A program made the translations under genes and the position numbers. A stretch of DNA of 64,000 bases, from positions 806,001 through 870,000 of the forward strand of contig VUYT01000003.1 in NCBI GenBank assembly GCA_008802785.1, given 5' to 3'. Under the pieces are notes generated by a model, which was given only the letters and a program-made list of their open reading frames with translations, searched no databases and was not told where the DNA came from. This document shows positions 50,389-61,381 of the stretch, in pieces; position 1 is the first letter of the stretch; the number at the start of each line of letters is the position of its first letter. This DNA comes from Symmetrospora coprosmae (Eukaryota > Basidiomycota > Cystobasidiomycetes > Symmetrosporaceae).

Positions 50389-50590
50389 GAGCATCAGGCT
50401 AAGAGTGAGTGTCAGTCTTCGTTCGGCGAGTCAGTGATGATTGCTGACGTATAGCTTGTGTGCCATGCCCCTCGAACGATGCCCTGCTATGGTCGCATCT
50501 CCGCGAGGGACCAAATCGCCAAGACTCGAGAGCAAGAGAAGGAGTCGAAGGAATTGCAGTCGAGCATGTGTAGTCGTTACAAGCAGGAGA

Positions 50591-52034
50591 CTAGCGGAGA
50601 GGGCTGAAGGGAAGTGGGCTGAGGATCTGTGCGCTCATGTGGTCTGTGAGCTTGACGGTCTGTGCAGAGTGAAGCAGGAAGCAATAGAGACACATCAGCT
50701 TTGGAGCGAGCGAGCGAGTGCAAGAGAGGGCCGGACCTTTGCCACCGTGTTGCTCCAGGTGTCAATCTCCCACGCGCGCTGCCGCATCTGCTTTCGGGAT
50801 TCCATGCTGTCGTAGTGCCACATGTGGATGACCTGGTGCAGCTCGCCGACCTGGGCGAAGAAGGCAGCGATTGGCTCGACGAACTGCTTGCGCGCCTCGA
50901 GGCCGACGCGCCTGTGTGAATGTGCAAGCATGTCAGCGATGCGGAGCGCAGGGCGGCCTTGACGGGACGCACCACTCCTGCTCCCATTCGAGCAGTGATC
51001 CAGGTTTCTGTGAGGGCGAGCCGTTTGATCAGCTCGCGAAGAGCTCTCGAGGCGCGCGCATCCACTCACGAGCGAGTAAGTGCGCATCTCGTAGATGCCG
51101 CCGAGGACTTTCGGCGGGGAGGACGGCCAGAACGAGAACTCCTGGATGAGCTGCGAGCTGCGGCTGACGAGTGTCGGCGCAAGACGAGCAGCAAAGTCTT
51201 GGTACTCCTGTATGGATAGGGAGGAGTAGTGTCAGAATGACGAGCTGCGCGCTCGCTTGCGCCCGCAACGACCGACGCTCACCTTGCTCGCAGCCATCTT
51301 TGGCACGACCTCGTCGTAGCCGTGGAACCCGCTGTGCTCCCACTGCGAAGCATACGAGAGCAAGCGTCAGCGGATAGCCCTGCCTGCAAGGGTGGAGACG
51401 CCTTCGGGCGATCGCCTTACGACGTGGTCTGAAGGCGCAAAGGGCAACGAGAGGGCGTCAGCGGACGCTAGTATGCTAGTTTAGGCGCATGGATACGCAC
51501 AGAAGGTGTCGAGCTCGCCGACGATGACCTCCCAGGATCCCGTGAGCTTGATGTCAACGTCTGGGTTCTTTGCGAGGCTGTCGTAGAACTGCGCGACGAG
51601 GCTCTTGTACTCGTCGACCCTGTCCGGCTTTACCCTGTGCTTGTACAGTTCGTGGATGTACTTTCCCCTCCCGAGCACCTTGGAGTATCCTCGGTTGCCG
51701 CCCTGGCTGCCTGCTGCCTGCGCGCCGCCTTCGCCTTCGCCGTCCACCGTGGGGGCCTCGGCCTTTGCCTTGTCGGAGCCATACAGCACGGACTTGGTGG
51801 AGGGCAGCAGCAGCAGCAGCAGCAGCGGCACGTCAGCTGGCAGAGAATATCTCCTTGCAGCGCTGCTGCCTGTCTGCTATGCCTCACCTTGAGCAGTCCG
51901 CCCTTCTTCTCGTCTGCGAACTGACGGCTCGACGTTGACAGCCAGGCCCGCGAGGATGACGCTACAGGCGCGGATGTGCCGCAGCGAGCAGCTGCTCTGC
52001 CACTGATGAGAGACCGTCGGAGCGCAGTCTGCAT
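50591..52034 (-). CDS. NIPSNAP family protein, mitochondrial
   Basis: Eight exons: 52034-51888, 51792-51501, 51428-51421, 51342-51283, 51207-51070, 51007-50973, 50911-50737, 50659-50591; 924 nt, 307 aa. The N-terminus (MQTALRRSLISGRAAARCG, then SSRAWLSTSSRQF) is a mitochondrial presequence. Two NIPSNAP ferredoxin-like halves follow: KYIHELYKHRVKPDRVDEY with GSWEVIVGELDTFYHVWEH and GYDEVVPKM; then LIQEFSFWPSSPPKV, GIYEMRTYSLKPGSLLEWEQ, and GELHQVIHMWHYDSMESRKQ. NIPSNAPs are mitochondrial matrix/outer-face proteins linked to mitophagy signalling in animals; the fungal role is unknown. The third exon has only 8 nt (ACCACGTC), and joining it is needed to read DTFYHVWEHSG. Confidence 0.92.
51805..51825. 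repeat. (CAG)7 microsatellite
   Basis: Seven perfect CAG units on +, lying (as CTG) just upstream of the NIPSNAP exon 2 acceptor on the minus strand. Confidence 0.9.
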
Positions 52035-52261
52035 TCTGTGCTCGTTGCTATGCTGCTGCTGCTGATGTTGTGCTTGTGCTGGCGTGACGGAGACCTCGAA
52101 TGCGCGACGACAGCGGATGCGGGGCGCCGTCATCAGGCTCGAGGGATAGAGCTCCACATCAGCCAGGCAGGCACAGAGCCAGGACATCGCAAGAACAGCA
52201 TGTTGGTCGTACCGTAATTCTTACAGGCATACACGACTGCGGATAACATGGTCAAGGATCC
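52035..52261. other. Short spacer between NIPSNAP and repeat-protein genes
   Basis: 227 bases, both flanking genes on minus. It contains the NIPSNAP 5' leader, including CAG/CTG-rich sequence near 52050-52075, and the 3' end of the repeat-protein gene. No gene. Confidence 0.4.
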
Positions 52262-55200
52262 CTACATGCCCATCCTCAGCCGCTGCAACCGCTGCTCCTC
52301 GTTCATCTGCACCATCTGGTTTGTCCGCCTGTCATTGTCCATCTCTCGCAGAATCTGCCTCTTCTGCTCGGTCGCATTGAGCTTCTCTGTAGGCGGGACA
52401 ACGTTGCGCAATAGTCAGCTCTGACGGCCTCATGACGCTCGACCAAGGGACTGCACTCACGAGCCTGCGAGAGACCGGGCATCTGCTCCGTCTTCTGCGC
52501 GATGCTCAACCTGATCCTGTTGGCCAGATCCCTAGTAGGGTCGGGACCAGCGAGAGACCTCGACAAGCTGCTCGTTGCCAGCTCCGGCTGTCTGGCCATC
52601 CTAGCGGCAAGAGCCAGGTTCGGCTGGCGCTGCAGGACAGGCGCGAAGCGGGATTGGAGACCGGGCGGGAGCTGCGTTCGGAGAGTAGGAAGGGCCACTC
52701 GCGGAGGTGGGAGAGCGCGCGTGCCGTTCATGAGCAGCGGTGCGCTGTATCGCCTGCCGAAGAAGGACGACAGACCGAGGCCTGACAGATGCGGCGCAAG
52801 CAGCGTCAGCGCATTTCCCGGTCGCGCTCGCATCATCTCGCAAGCTCACCCAGCATCCGTCGCTCCGCCTCCTGCATCTGGTAAAACTTGAGCCGCCTCT
52901 GCCTCTCATTGAGCTCCTGCCATCTAACGCGCGCCCTCCACCTCCGCAGCTTGACCTCGTCACGCAGCCTCCGATCCGCTCGAAGCGCATTTTCGAAACT
53001 GACGAGATCCGCAAAGGCAATGGCGCTCTCCTGACCCTGTCGCAGCGCCTGAGTGAAGTAGTTCTTGCTTTGATATGGCTTGAACATACTCGCCAGAGTG
53101 CTCGAGACCGGGTACGACATGGGTCGAAGCGCGCGCGGGTCGTAAAGATCGATGAGGCCGAGTCGTGAGTCCCACTAAAGTGCGAGCAGCCTGTGTCAGT
53201 GTTGTTTCGCGCTCGATTGAATGCAGGCCCCGCACTCACGTAGCCTCCCGTGAGACCGAGCGACGTCCTGTCGGTGTACGACATCTGCCCCCACCTCGTG
53301 CGCCGCTCGAGCTCGTCCAGCTGCTCAAACTCCAGCCTCCGCCTCCATCTCGCCAGTCGCTCGCTCTCCTGCAGGTTCCGGTCGTACTTGAGCGCGTTGC
53401 TCCACGCGAGCAGATCCGAGTATCGCGCGTAGCCGGAGTCCATGTACGAGCACGTGTTGAGGCCGCTGCTTCCGCTCATGTACGGCGAGTAGACGCTGCG
53501 GAGCGTCGAGGGAAGCTCGTACGGCAGCGACATGCCCTGGAAGTTGGCCGACGAGGCGGCGTACAGCGGACCCTGCCAGGAGCCAATGAGACCCAGACCG
53601 AGGCGCTGCGGCATAAGGAGCGATAGTAAAGTCAGCGAATTCATCTTCGAACTGCCATTTATACCGGTACGCTCACCTCCCTCTCCGTCTCTGGCATCTG
53701 CTGCCACCGAAGCCTCCTGGCATCCGCGTCGAGCTGCTGCCACTCCATACGCTGCTGCCAGCGCGCCATCCTCTCAGCCTCTCCAAGCGCCTTGTCGTTC
53801 ATCAGAGTCTGCTGATAGTATGCGAGGTCCGCAGCCTCCCTGAATCGCGAGTCGTCTGAGAAGTATGGCAGTCCGCCGAGCGAGCTGGCGCCCGAACCGT
53901 AGAAGTCGGAGTAGCGGCTGCGCAGGCTGCCAGTCAAGCCGTGCGGCATGCTGGAGTATGATTTCAGGTAGTAGTTGGGATTGCCGTACCCGAGCGAGTA
54001 ATCACTGCCGTAATAGGATCCTGCGCAAGGGTGAGAGTGTCAGTCTGAGCACAGGAGCGCAATGCGCGGGCTGACTCACCAGGGTTGGAGTAGTAGCCGA
54101 AGGCAGAGTATGCAGGGTCGTAGCTTACGCCTCTGCCGTACTGGCTGCCGTAGTAGCCCGTGTCCAGACCAAGCCGGCTTCGATAGCCGGGTGAGTAGGA
54201 GTTCCAGGTGGATGCTCGGGCAGCATCGTCGAGCGCATCAAAGGCGAGCCTGTCGCGCATGATGCTGTCTCGCTCGCTCTGCGCGATAGCATTGTTAGTG
54301 TAGAGGCGGTTCTCAAAGTTGGCGAGATCAGCGTATTGCAGGCCCTGCGGTGGTGTGGTGAATACGTCAGTCTACACCGAGAAGCGCATGCAGAGGCGCG
54401 ATACTCACAGCCGAGCCGAGTCCGGAGCCAGCGCCAAGACCATCGTACGCGCCATAGCCGTACGAGGTGTGCCCGAGCAGGCCGAGGTCTCGGTCGTAAT
54501 GCGAGTCGCCATAGAGGCTGCTCGACAAGCCGCTGCCGAGCCCGCCGTAGCCACCGCCTACGAGAGAAGCATCGCCGTATCCGAGGCCCCGGTCCAGCGA
54601 GTGGCCCGCACCGTATCCGCCCAAGGTCGAGCTGCCATATCCGCCGAGACCGCTGCTGCCTGCATACATGCCCGCTCCTGCTCCCAGAGCTGCTCCTCCT
54701 AGTCCGAGCGCGCTCGCTCCCAGCACGTCGGAACCATCCAGGCGTCCGAGATTGTCGAGGCCAGTGTCGTACGTTGACCAGCCAGAGTTGCCGAGCCCGG
54801 CGAAACCGGCATCGTAGCCTGCCGCACCGAGACCGAGACCGGAGCTGCCCAAGCTGCTAGAGCCGAGAGTATCGAAGCCAGCGTTGTAGTCGGAGAAATG
54901 GGCGCTCTCGAGCGGGGACGCAGCAGCGGCCAGACCGCCGTAGCCCACCGTATCGAGCCCGCTCCCCATTGCGCCCACGCCTCCGAATGAGCCGTAGCCG
55001 TCCACCCCTGAGGAGTAGGCGCCGAGGCCGCTGTCGTATGAGCGCGAGAGGCCGTCGAGGCCAGCGTCGAGACCGCTGTCGAGCGCACGAGACCCGCCAA
55101 GACCGCTCATATCGAAGCTCGAGGCGCCCAGCGAGTCCAGCCCGCCGCCCAATGCCTGCCCGTAGCCCGCATCGTACTGGCCGCCGCCTTCAACGCCCGA

Positions 55201-55656
55201 GAGGAACGGGTCTGACAGACTCGAGCTGCCGAGAGTGTCGAGCGCACTCCCTCCGCCGATGCCGCCGAGCCCGCTGGAAAGGTCGAAGTTGTCAAAGTCG
55301 CGAGCTTCGGGGATGTTGAACGCGCCAGGCAAGCTGCCAGCCCCTCCTCCGCCGCATTCGTACGGGTCGCTGAAGCCTCCTCCTCCGGCGCCGACGCCTC
55401 CGCCGTCCGCTCCGTAAGCGTCCAGTCCTGACGTGTTGAAGGACGATCCAGCGAGGCCGCCGCCGCCATAGGTGTCGTCCAGCCCGGCTCCGAGCGTGTC
55501 AAATCCGCTGTCGTACTGCTGGCCGCCGGACAGAGCGAGCCCGTCATCGCCCAGACCGTAGAGCTGGTTTTGCAGGCCAGACCCGATGCCCGCATCTCCG
55601 TCGTAGGACCGATAGCGCCCTCCGCCGAGGGTGTCGTCACCGTCGTAGTAGGCCAT
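52262..55656 (-). CDS. Gly/Ser/Tyr-rich protein with four tandem helical modules, unrecognised
   Basis: Seven exons: 55656-54409, 54344-54080, 54020-53677, 53605-53240, 53174-52850, 52781-52461, 52386-52262; 2,994 nt, 997 aa. An upstream ATG exon (55950-55941) spliced to 55667 would add seven residues. Residues 1-416 are low complexity (Gly, Ser, Leu, Tyr, Asp; units like GLGGYGSSTLGGYG and YDTGLDNLGRLDG). Then four copies of an approximately 50-residue charged helix follow, with a consensus like ADLxxFxNxLxxDxxLxExxR-xARWxxRxEWQxLDxxxRRxRWxQM: YADLANFENRLYTNNAIAQS, AADLAYYQQTLMNDKALGEA, YSDLLAWSNALKYDRNLQES, FADLVSFENALRADRRLRDE. Linkers begin LGL and are Tyr/Ser/Pro-rich. No signal peptide or membrane segment. 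I know no family with this layout. Confidence 0.8.
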
Positions 55657-56186
55657 CTTGTGCGCGCCTGACCGTCTGCCTACCGTCAAGAAGGCAGAGA
55701 CAGGCACGACAAGAGTGTTTCGAGTTGGCGGAACGGCAAAAGCCTCGAGAGCTGTCGCGCATGTCTGTCCAGTCGCAAAGCGCGACGACGCGGAGGTGAC
55801 GCCGGCGCTCGACCGACCGAGCGGAGCGGCGGGGATGCATCAAGCTTGCGGCAGCTCTCGCGGCAGCGTCTCCAGCGTGGCTGTGGAGGACATGCGCGTC
55901 AGGCTTCAGATCTAGGTCGACAACACTGGATCGCACTCACGTCCTGCCATTGTGTCTGCCTAGAGTATCAATGTGATGCAATGCAGAAAGGTCCTTCGCT
56001 GCTGATCCAGTTCGTCCACAAAGGGCGGAGGAGAGGGCAGGGCAAGCTCGAGTCCAGACAAGGCGTCCTCCCTCCGGAGCTCCACCTCATGCATACATAG
56101 ACTATGCAGTGAACAGATCTCGACAGCAGCGTACTGCCAGTCGACGCGACCACCGTACCCCTTACGAGCAACCCTGCGCCTGCGCC
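55657..56186. promoter_or_regulatory. Divergent promoter between repeat-protein and transporter genes
   Basis: 530 bases. On the minus strand it includes a possible first exon at 55950-55941 (ATGGCAGGAC followed by a GTGAGTGCG donor, in CACAATGGC context like the TRA1 start). The remainder has no supported gene. Confidence 0.4.
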
Positions 56187-57893
56187 ATGTCCGCCTCGCC
56201 ATCGCACTCACCAAGGCGGTCCGTCAGTCTCTCACGTGCATCCGAGCCGACGCCATCTCCGCAAGTCCTGGCCTTTCGTTACGCGTGGATAGCTGCTCTG
56301 AGCTTCCAGTATGGCTACCACATCGCGTCGCTCAATGGTCTTCTCAACGTGCTCAGTCCCGACTTCCACCACATGACGGTGCGGCCGGGTCGCGCTCAGC
56401 CAGGGCGTTGCGTCGCCAAAGCTGACCAGGGAAACACGTCTACAGCGCTACCAGTTCGGCCTGCTCACATCTATCTACGCGCCTGGGGGTCTCCTCGGAA
56501 GTCTCGTAGCTGGAACGCTCGCAGACCAGCTGGGTCGGAAGCGGGCGTCGCTGACCGCATCAGCCGCGGTCGGCGTCGGGTCCCTCATGATGGCCTTTGC
56601 GGCACCGCATCTCTGGATCCTCCTGCTCGGCAGGTGAGCTGGTACACCGCTCAGTTTATACTGTCTGCTTCTCACAAGCTGTCCTGCAGGTTCGCGATTG
56701 GCACTGGGTGCGGCATTGTTGTGGTTGTCGTGCCAAACTACCTCTCCGAGATCGCTCCGGCAGACAAGCGGGGCAGCGTGGGCGTCCTCAACCAGCTCGG
56801 AATCGTCACGGGCATCTTCGTCGGCCAGGCCGTCTCCATTGCACTTGCCTCTGCGTCACTATGGAGATTCGTACCCATCGTCAGCGCATGCGTCGCAGCA
56901 GCTCAAGGTATCCTGAGCCCGAAGATGGTGGAGAGCCCGGTCTGGCTAGCTGGGCAAGCAGGCGGGGATGCAGCTCAGACTGACGAGAGTGAGTGTAAGC
57001 ATCTTCCTTCTCAATCCGGCTGAACGGAAGCAGCTGACATGTCTGTGGCGACAGCATCTCGCCTGCTGGCGGATGGCACGCTCCGTGGAGACGAAGAGAG
57101 TATCGCCCCGGCTCAATCAACGAGCAAGGCGCCCCCGCGAACGATCCGAGGCGTCCTCACCTCGCCCCTGACAAGGAAAGGGCTGCGTATCGTGCTCATC
57201 ACGCAGATCTTCCAGCAGATCTCTGGTGGGTGCGCGTAGCCCGGGCAGTACCGCGATCTCGCTAACGCCAAACACGATGACCAGGCATCAACGCTGTGCT
57301 ATACTACAGCTCGGACATCATGAAGCACGTCTTCCCGACCAAAGCGGGCTACATCGCCCTCTTGATCACTGGCGTCAACTTCCTGATGGTGAGCATCCCT
57401 CATGAGCGTCTGTAGGCATGGCTAACCCAAGCTCGTATGCAGACCTTCCCTCCACTCTACCTCATTGACGTGAGTATCATTCGACACAAGCGCGAGACCG
57501 GCCCTAGCTGACTTTGAACTGGCTTGGCAGCGCGTGGGCCGCCGCCCTCTGCTCCTGGCGTCCATAGGCCTCATGAGCTTGTTCTCGCTAGGCCTCTCAT
57601 TCAGCATCACCTCGCATGCCATCCTCTCGAGCTTCTTCATCATGGCCTTTGTCGCAGCCTTCAGCATCGGCAACGGACCCATCCCCTTCATCCTTATTCC
57701 AGAGGTCGTTCCGCCCGCCAGCGCACCTTCAGTCGGGTCGATAGGGCTGTCTGTGAACTGGATCGCCAACTTCATCGTTGGGGCAGCCTTCATACCGCTT
57801 GCTACGGCACTGGGGACTCAAGGCGTCATGCTCATGTTTGCGGCTATTTCGGCAGTAGGCTGCCTGGCTGTCGGGCGCGTGTACCAGCCATGA
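56187..57893 (+). CDS. MFS transporter, sugar-porter type
   Basis: Seven exons: 56187-56378, 56446-56633, 56690-56988, 57055-57225, 57285-57388, 57443-57469, 57531-57893; 1,344 nt, 447 aa. Signatures of the sugar porter family: FQYGYHIASLNGLLNV in helix 1, GSLVAGTLADQLGRKRASL (the G-x3-D-x2-GRK loop 2-3 motif), FAIGTGCGIVVVVVPNYLSE (helix 4 with the SE of PxYLSE), GSVGVLNQLGIVTGIF, QIFQQISGINAVLYYSSDIM, and a second loop DRVGRRPLLL. About 12 membrane helices can be drawn. The protein is shorter than most fungal hexose transporters (500+ aa), with short tails. It probably moves a hexose or related polyol across the plasma membrane by facilitated diffusion or proton symport; the substrate is not readable. 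The sixth exon is only 27 nt. Confidence 0.88.
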
Positions 57894-57988
57894 GCAGCAG
57901 TTTAGTGCAACGTATTGCTACACTGATGGATCGGATAATTTGCTAGATTGACTCCACTTGTGCCATGGCTACACGGCGTACGTGCGCT

Positions 57989-60430
57989 CTACTGACTGGC
58001 ATGCTCGGCACAGGGACCGTCCTTCTCGCAGGCCGGGCAGGGCAGCGCCTCGACAATGGGCTCATTGACCTCCTCCATCTTCATGTCCTCGATGTTCTGC
58101 GCCTCGGCCGGCTCGGCTCTGACCTGCTTCTCCACTTCCTCCTTCTTGGCAGCATCGTCGGCCTGAGCCTTCTTGCTTGATCGCGGCTTGCGCGCTGGCG
58201 TCTTCTTTCCGTCCTCTTCCAGAGCAGCAGCAGCATCATCATCGGCGGCGCCCTTCTTTGCGCGAGGCTTGCGCGGCGTGCGCGCCTTCTTCTCCGGCTT
58301 GTCGATGGGATCTCTGGGAGCCGCGACCTCCGCGCCATTGATGTCAACAAGCTCATTCGCAGGGTCGGGCTTGCAGCACACCTCGCCGTCCTCGCCAGTG
58401 ACGTGCTCGTGCGGCTCGGTTTCGGGATCCTCTTCCCCTTCGTCCTCGGCGCCCTTCTTCTTCTTGTGCGACTTGCGCCCGTTGGTGCGGAGCGACTCCA
58501 CCTCGGCGGGAGGACGCAGACTCTTGTAGATTGTAGGCGCATAGTCGTACAGGCGGTGCAGGTGGAACACGGCTTGCTCTTTGTCTGCGGGTGTGGCAGT
58601 CTGTGAGTGAGGATCGACAACAAGCTGTGAGTGGCCTAGACCTACCCTTTGCCTCTATCATCAGGTCGATGCCGGCAGGCAGAGGCTCTGGCAGACGCTT
58701 GCATCGATCCGAGTGAGCGCGCCTCTCCATGACTGTGACTGCACCAGGGCGCTCTTCCGACAGATGGAACTTTGGTCGAATGCCCCTGGCAGAATCAAGC
58801 GCGTCAGCGTCACCCAAAGTCAAGCCCGGCAAGAAGCACCCACTTCTTGGTCCAGGTGGCCACTATGCGCGGCATGAGGTCCTCGAGCGAATGCTCGGCC
58901 GTCGGAAAGATGCTGTGATGGTGGTAGTCGAGCACCATGGGGATGTTCATCTCCTCGCACAGGGGCAAGAGGTCGTCTACATTGTAGCAGATCTCGTCAT
59001 TCTCGAGCACGACGCGCTTCTTGACATTCTCTGGCAAGCGGGCGTAGTTCTCCTTGATGCGCAGCAGGGTGGCCGCCTTGTCGCCAAACACGCCTCCGCC
59101 GTGGATTATCATGACGCTGTCCTGGTCCATGCCCATCCGGTCCAGCATCTCGCAGTGGTAGATGAGGTCCTTGAAGGCGTTGTCGACGACCTGCTTGCGC
59201 GGACTGCCGAGCTGCGTGAACTGCGGAGTGACACGGAGAGCGGTGTTCAGCACGGTCCTAACTCAGCTCGACACGCAGCGACGAGTGCGCACCTGTCCAG
59301 GATGAGTCGTCAAGCGGTGTCCGTACTTCTTGGCAAGGTCTCCAGCAGCCGTGAGCTCCTCTTGCGCGTACGACAGGTCGTACCCGTAGTCGCCGTGGCT
59401 CGCAAACGGGAACATCTCGGACGATAGGCGCATGAATCGGATATTGTTGTCCTCGTTCCACTGGATGAGCTCGAGGAGATCGCGCATGTTTTGTTTGCCG
59501 AGCTCTTTCAGGAAATCCATGCCGTTGAGCTTGATTGTGGCGATGCTGCGGGGACGCGCGAAAGCATCAGTACGCCGGCTTTATATACGAGTCTAAGATG
59601 GCTAGCACACACCGACACGTCCTCGAGCAAAAGACTGGCGGCTTCCTCGTTCGCAGAATGGTATTCAGGCAAGCGTAGCCGAGTCGGCCGTCGAAAGTCG
59701 GGTGAGGCGCCAGCTTCTCGACGTCGGGGATAACGTAGACCGGTTCGGGCTTTGGCTCTTTTGGCTTGCGCGGCTTCCTCTGCTTCTTCTTTGGCTTCTC
59801 CTCGAGCTCCTCGACCGCGGTCAAGGTGGAGCTGTCGGACGCGTTCCCGTCCTTGCCTTCTCCATCCTCGCCTGCGCCAGCGGCATAGTCCGTCGCCTGC
59901 ACTGCCGCCTTCTTTCCCTTTCCCTTGCCCTTCTTTGCAGTAGCAGCGGGCGCGGTCTTGGCCTTCTTTGACGCAGCCGTCTCTTCGCCATTCGCTCTCG
60001 CCTTTCGCTTTGCTGGAGTGCGCTTCTTCTTGAGTGTGTCGGATTCGCCCTCGCTCGTCTCGGTGTGCATTCCACCTCCGAGCATGGCGTCCTCGTCAAA
60101 GCTCTGCTCGTCCGTCTCACCCTGGCCGTCCGCGGCCACGGTGTCGCTGTAGCTGTCCTCGCCCTCGTCGTTGGTGAGCTCTGGCTCGGACGCGGCCGAC
60201 GCGGGCGAGTCTCCGCCGTCGGTGTTTTCGCCATCCGCGGCCGTCTGCGTTTTGCTGGCGGACGCAGAGATGCTCGCTGCTGCTGCTGTCGCTGCGGAGC
60301 GCCTGGCTCGACCGGGTGTTGCGGATGCGGCGGCCATCCCAGGGAGACTGGCGGCTTGAAATGGAGCGGGAAAGGGCACGGAAGCGGACGAGGTAGTGAC
60401 ACGCAGGGGCGAAGTCGCAGCGTGAGCCAT
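57989..60430 (-). CDS. UVE1: UV damage endonuclease UvdE/Uve1
   Basis: Exons: 60430-59613, 59545-59293, 59220-58844, 58785-58646, 58584-57989; 2,184 nt, 727 aa. After a disordered acidic/basic head (about 1-235), the TIM-barrel UvdE domain (about 240-540) shows RLGYACLNTILR, FCSRTCRIATIKLNG, QWNEDNNIRFMRLSSEMFPF, HRLTTHPGQFTQLGSP, MIIHGGGVFGDKAATL, VVLENDEICYNVDDLL, MVLDYHHHSIFP and RRAHSDRC, containing the His, Glu and Asp metal ligands of the family. It nicks DNA 5' of UV photoproducts and other distortions, starting alternative excision repair in nucleus and mitochondria. The C-terminal 185 residues are Lys-rich and acidic, ending in a Cys/His cluster CPACEKDGPCAEH. Start is the first in-frame ATG (MAHAATSP). 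Its stop lies only 95 bases from the transporter's stop, so the 3' ends are convergent. Confidence 0.95.
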
Positions 60431-61381
60431 GTGAAAGCTGGCTATCCTGCTGCGCGCTGCTGCTGCTGCTGGAAGGGTTCGGGTGCTCCTCCGGATTGCA
60501 GCTGAGAGCGCGGGCGTCGGGCAGCGGAGGAAGGAGGAGAGGAGAATGGTGAGGGCGCTGCGGGAGTTGTGCGAGGGGATGGCCCTTGTTGCGGCGTCGT
60601 TGTTTACAGTCTGGCTATGGCGCTGAATGTGCGAATGTGTGTGAGAAGGAGCGCGACAGCGACGCGACGCGGACAAGGGCGACAGCAGAAGCCCGATGAG
60701 CGAAAGCTGCAGAGCTCCAAGGGGGCGCGATGACGCACCACCGCCACCGACCTTCAGACGCGTTCAGGACAGAAGCGGGGCGACGTTGGACTCGGGATTC
60801 CATGCAGCATACAAGCAATCTGCCCACGTAGATCAAGATGCGCCGACCCGTGTTCTGCTGGAACGCGGATGGAGGTGTTGCAGCATCGATGATTGCACGT
60901 GAGCGAGGACCCGCTCGCAGCTCCAGAACGACTGACCCTCTGAGCCCATCATCCAGCTGCTTTGCTATACCCAAAGCTAGAGAGACTTTTGTACATTCGT
61001 TGGACAGCTTACAAGTAGCTCGAGATGATCGTGCACCTCACTGCTGCAATACTTGCCTCGTCTGACCTGTGCAGACCGCCAAAGCCGCAGATTGCGTGCG
61101 AGTCTGCTGCGACGCCCACCGCGCCCCTCCAGGCAGGACAGGCAGTCGTAGATGGCTCAGGCTGCGCGGCAGAAGAAATGGCGAACGAATGAGAGAAGGA
61201 CCGGCGCAGGGTTGCCTCTCGACGATGCCAGCGCCAGACCGAGACAAACAGACGAAGAGACGGGCATAGACGCGACAAGGGCAGCACAGCAAACCACCAC
61301 ACGACACGCGATACGTCGCACAAGCGTCACGCGGCTCGCGTCAACGAGCTCCCTTCGACCCATCGCGGCCTTCCGCCCACC
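60431..61381. promoter_or_regulatory. Divergent promoter between UVE1 and HPC2-like genes
   Basis: 951 bases. The UVE1 frame remains open without ATG to about 60676 and would code an Arg/Ser/Ala-rich, presequence-like stretch. The part before 61382 is C/A-rich leader. No separate gene is supported. Confidence 0.45.
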
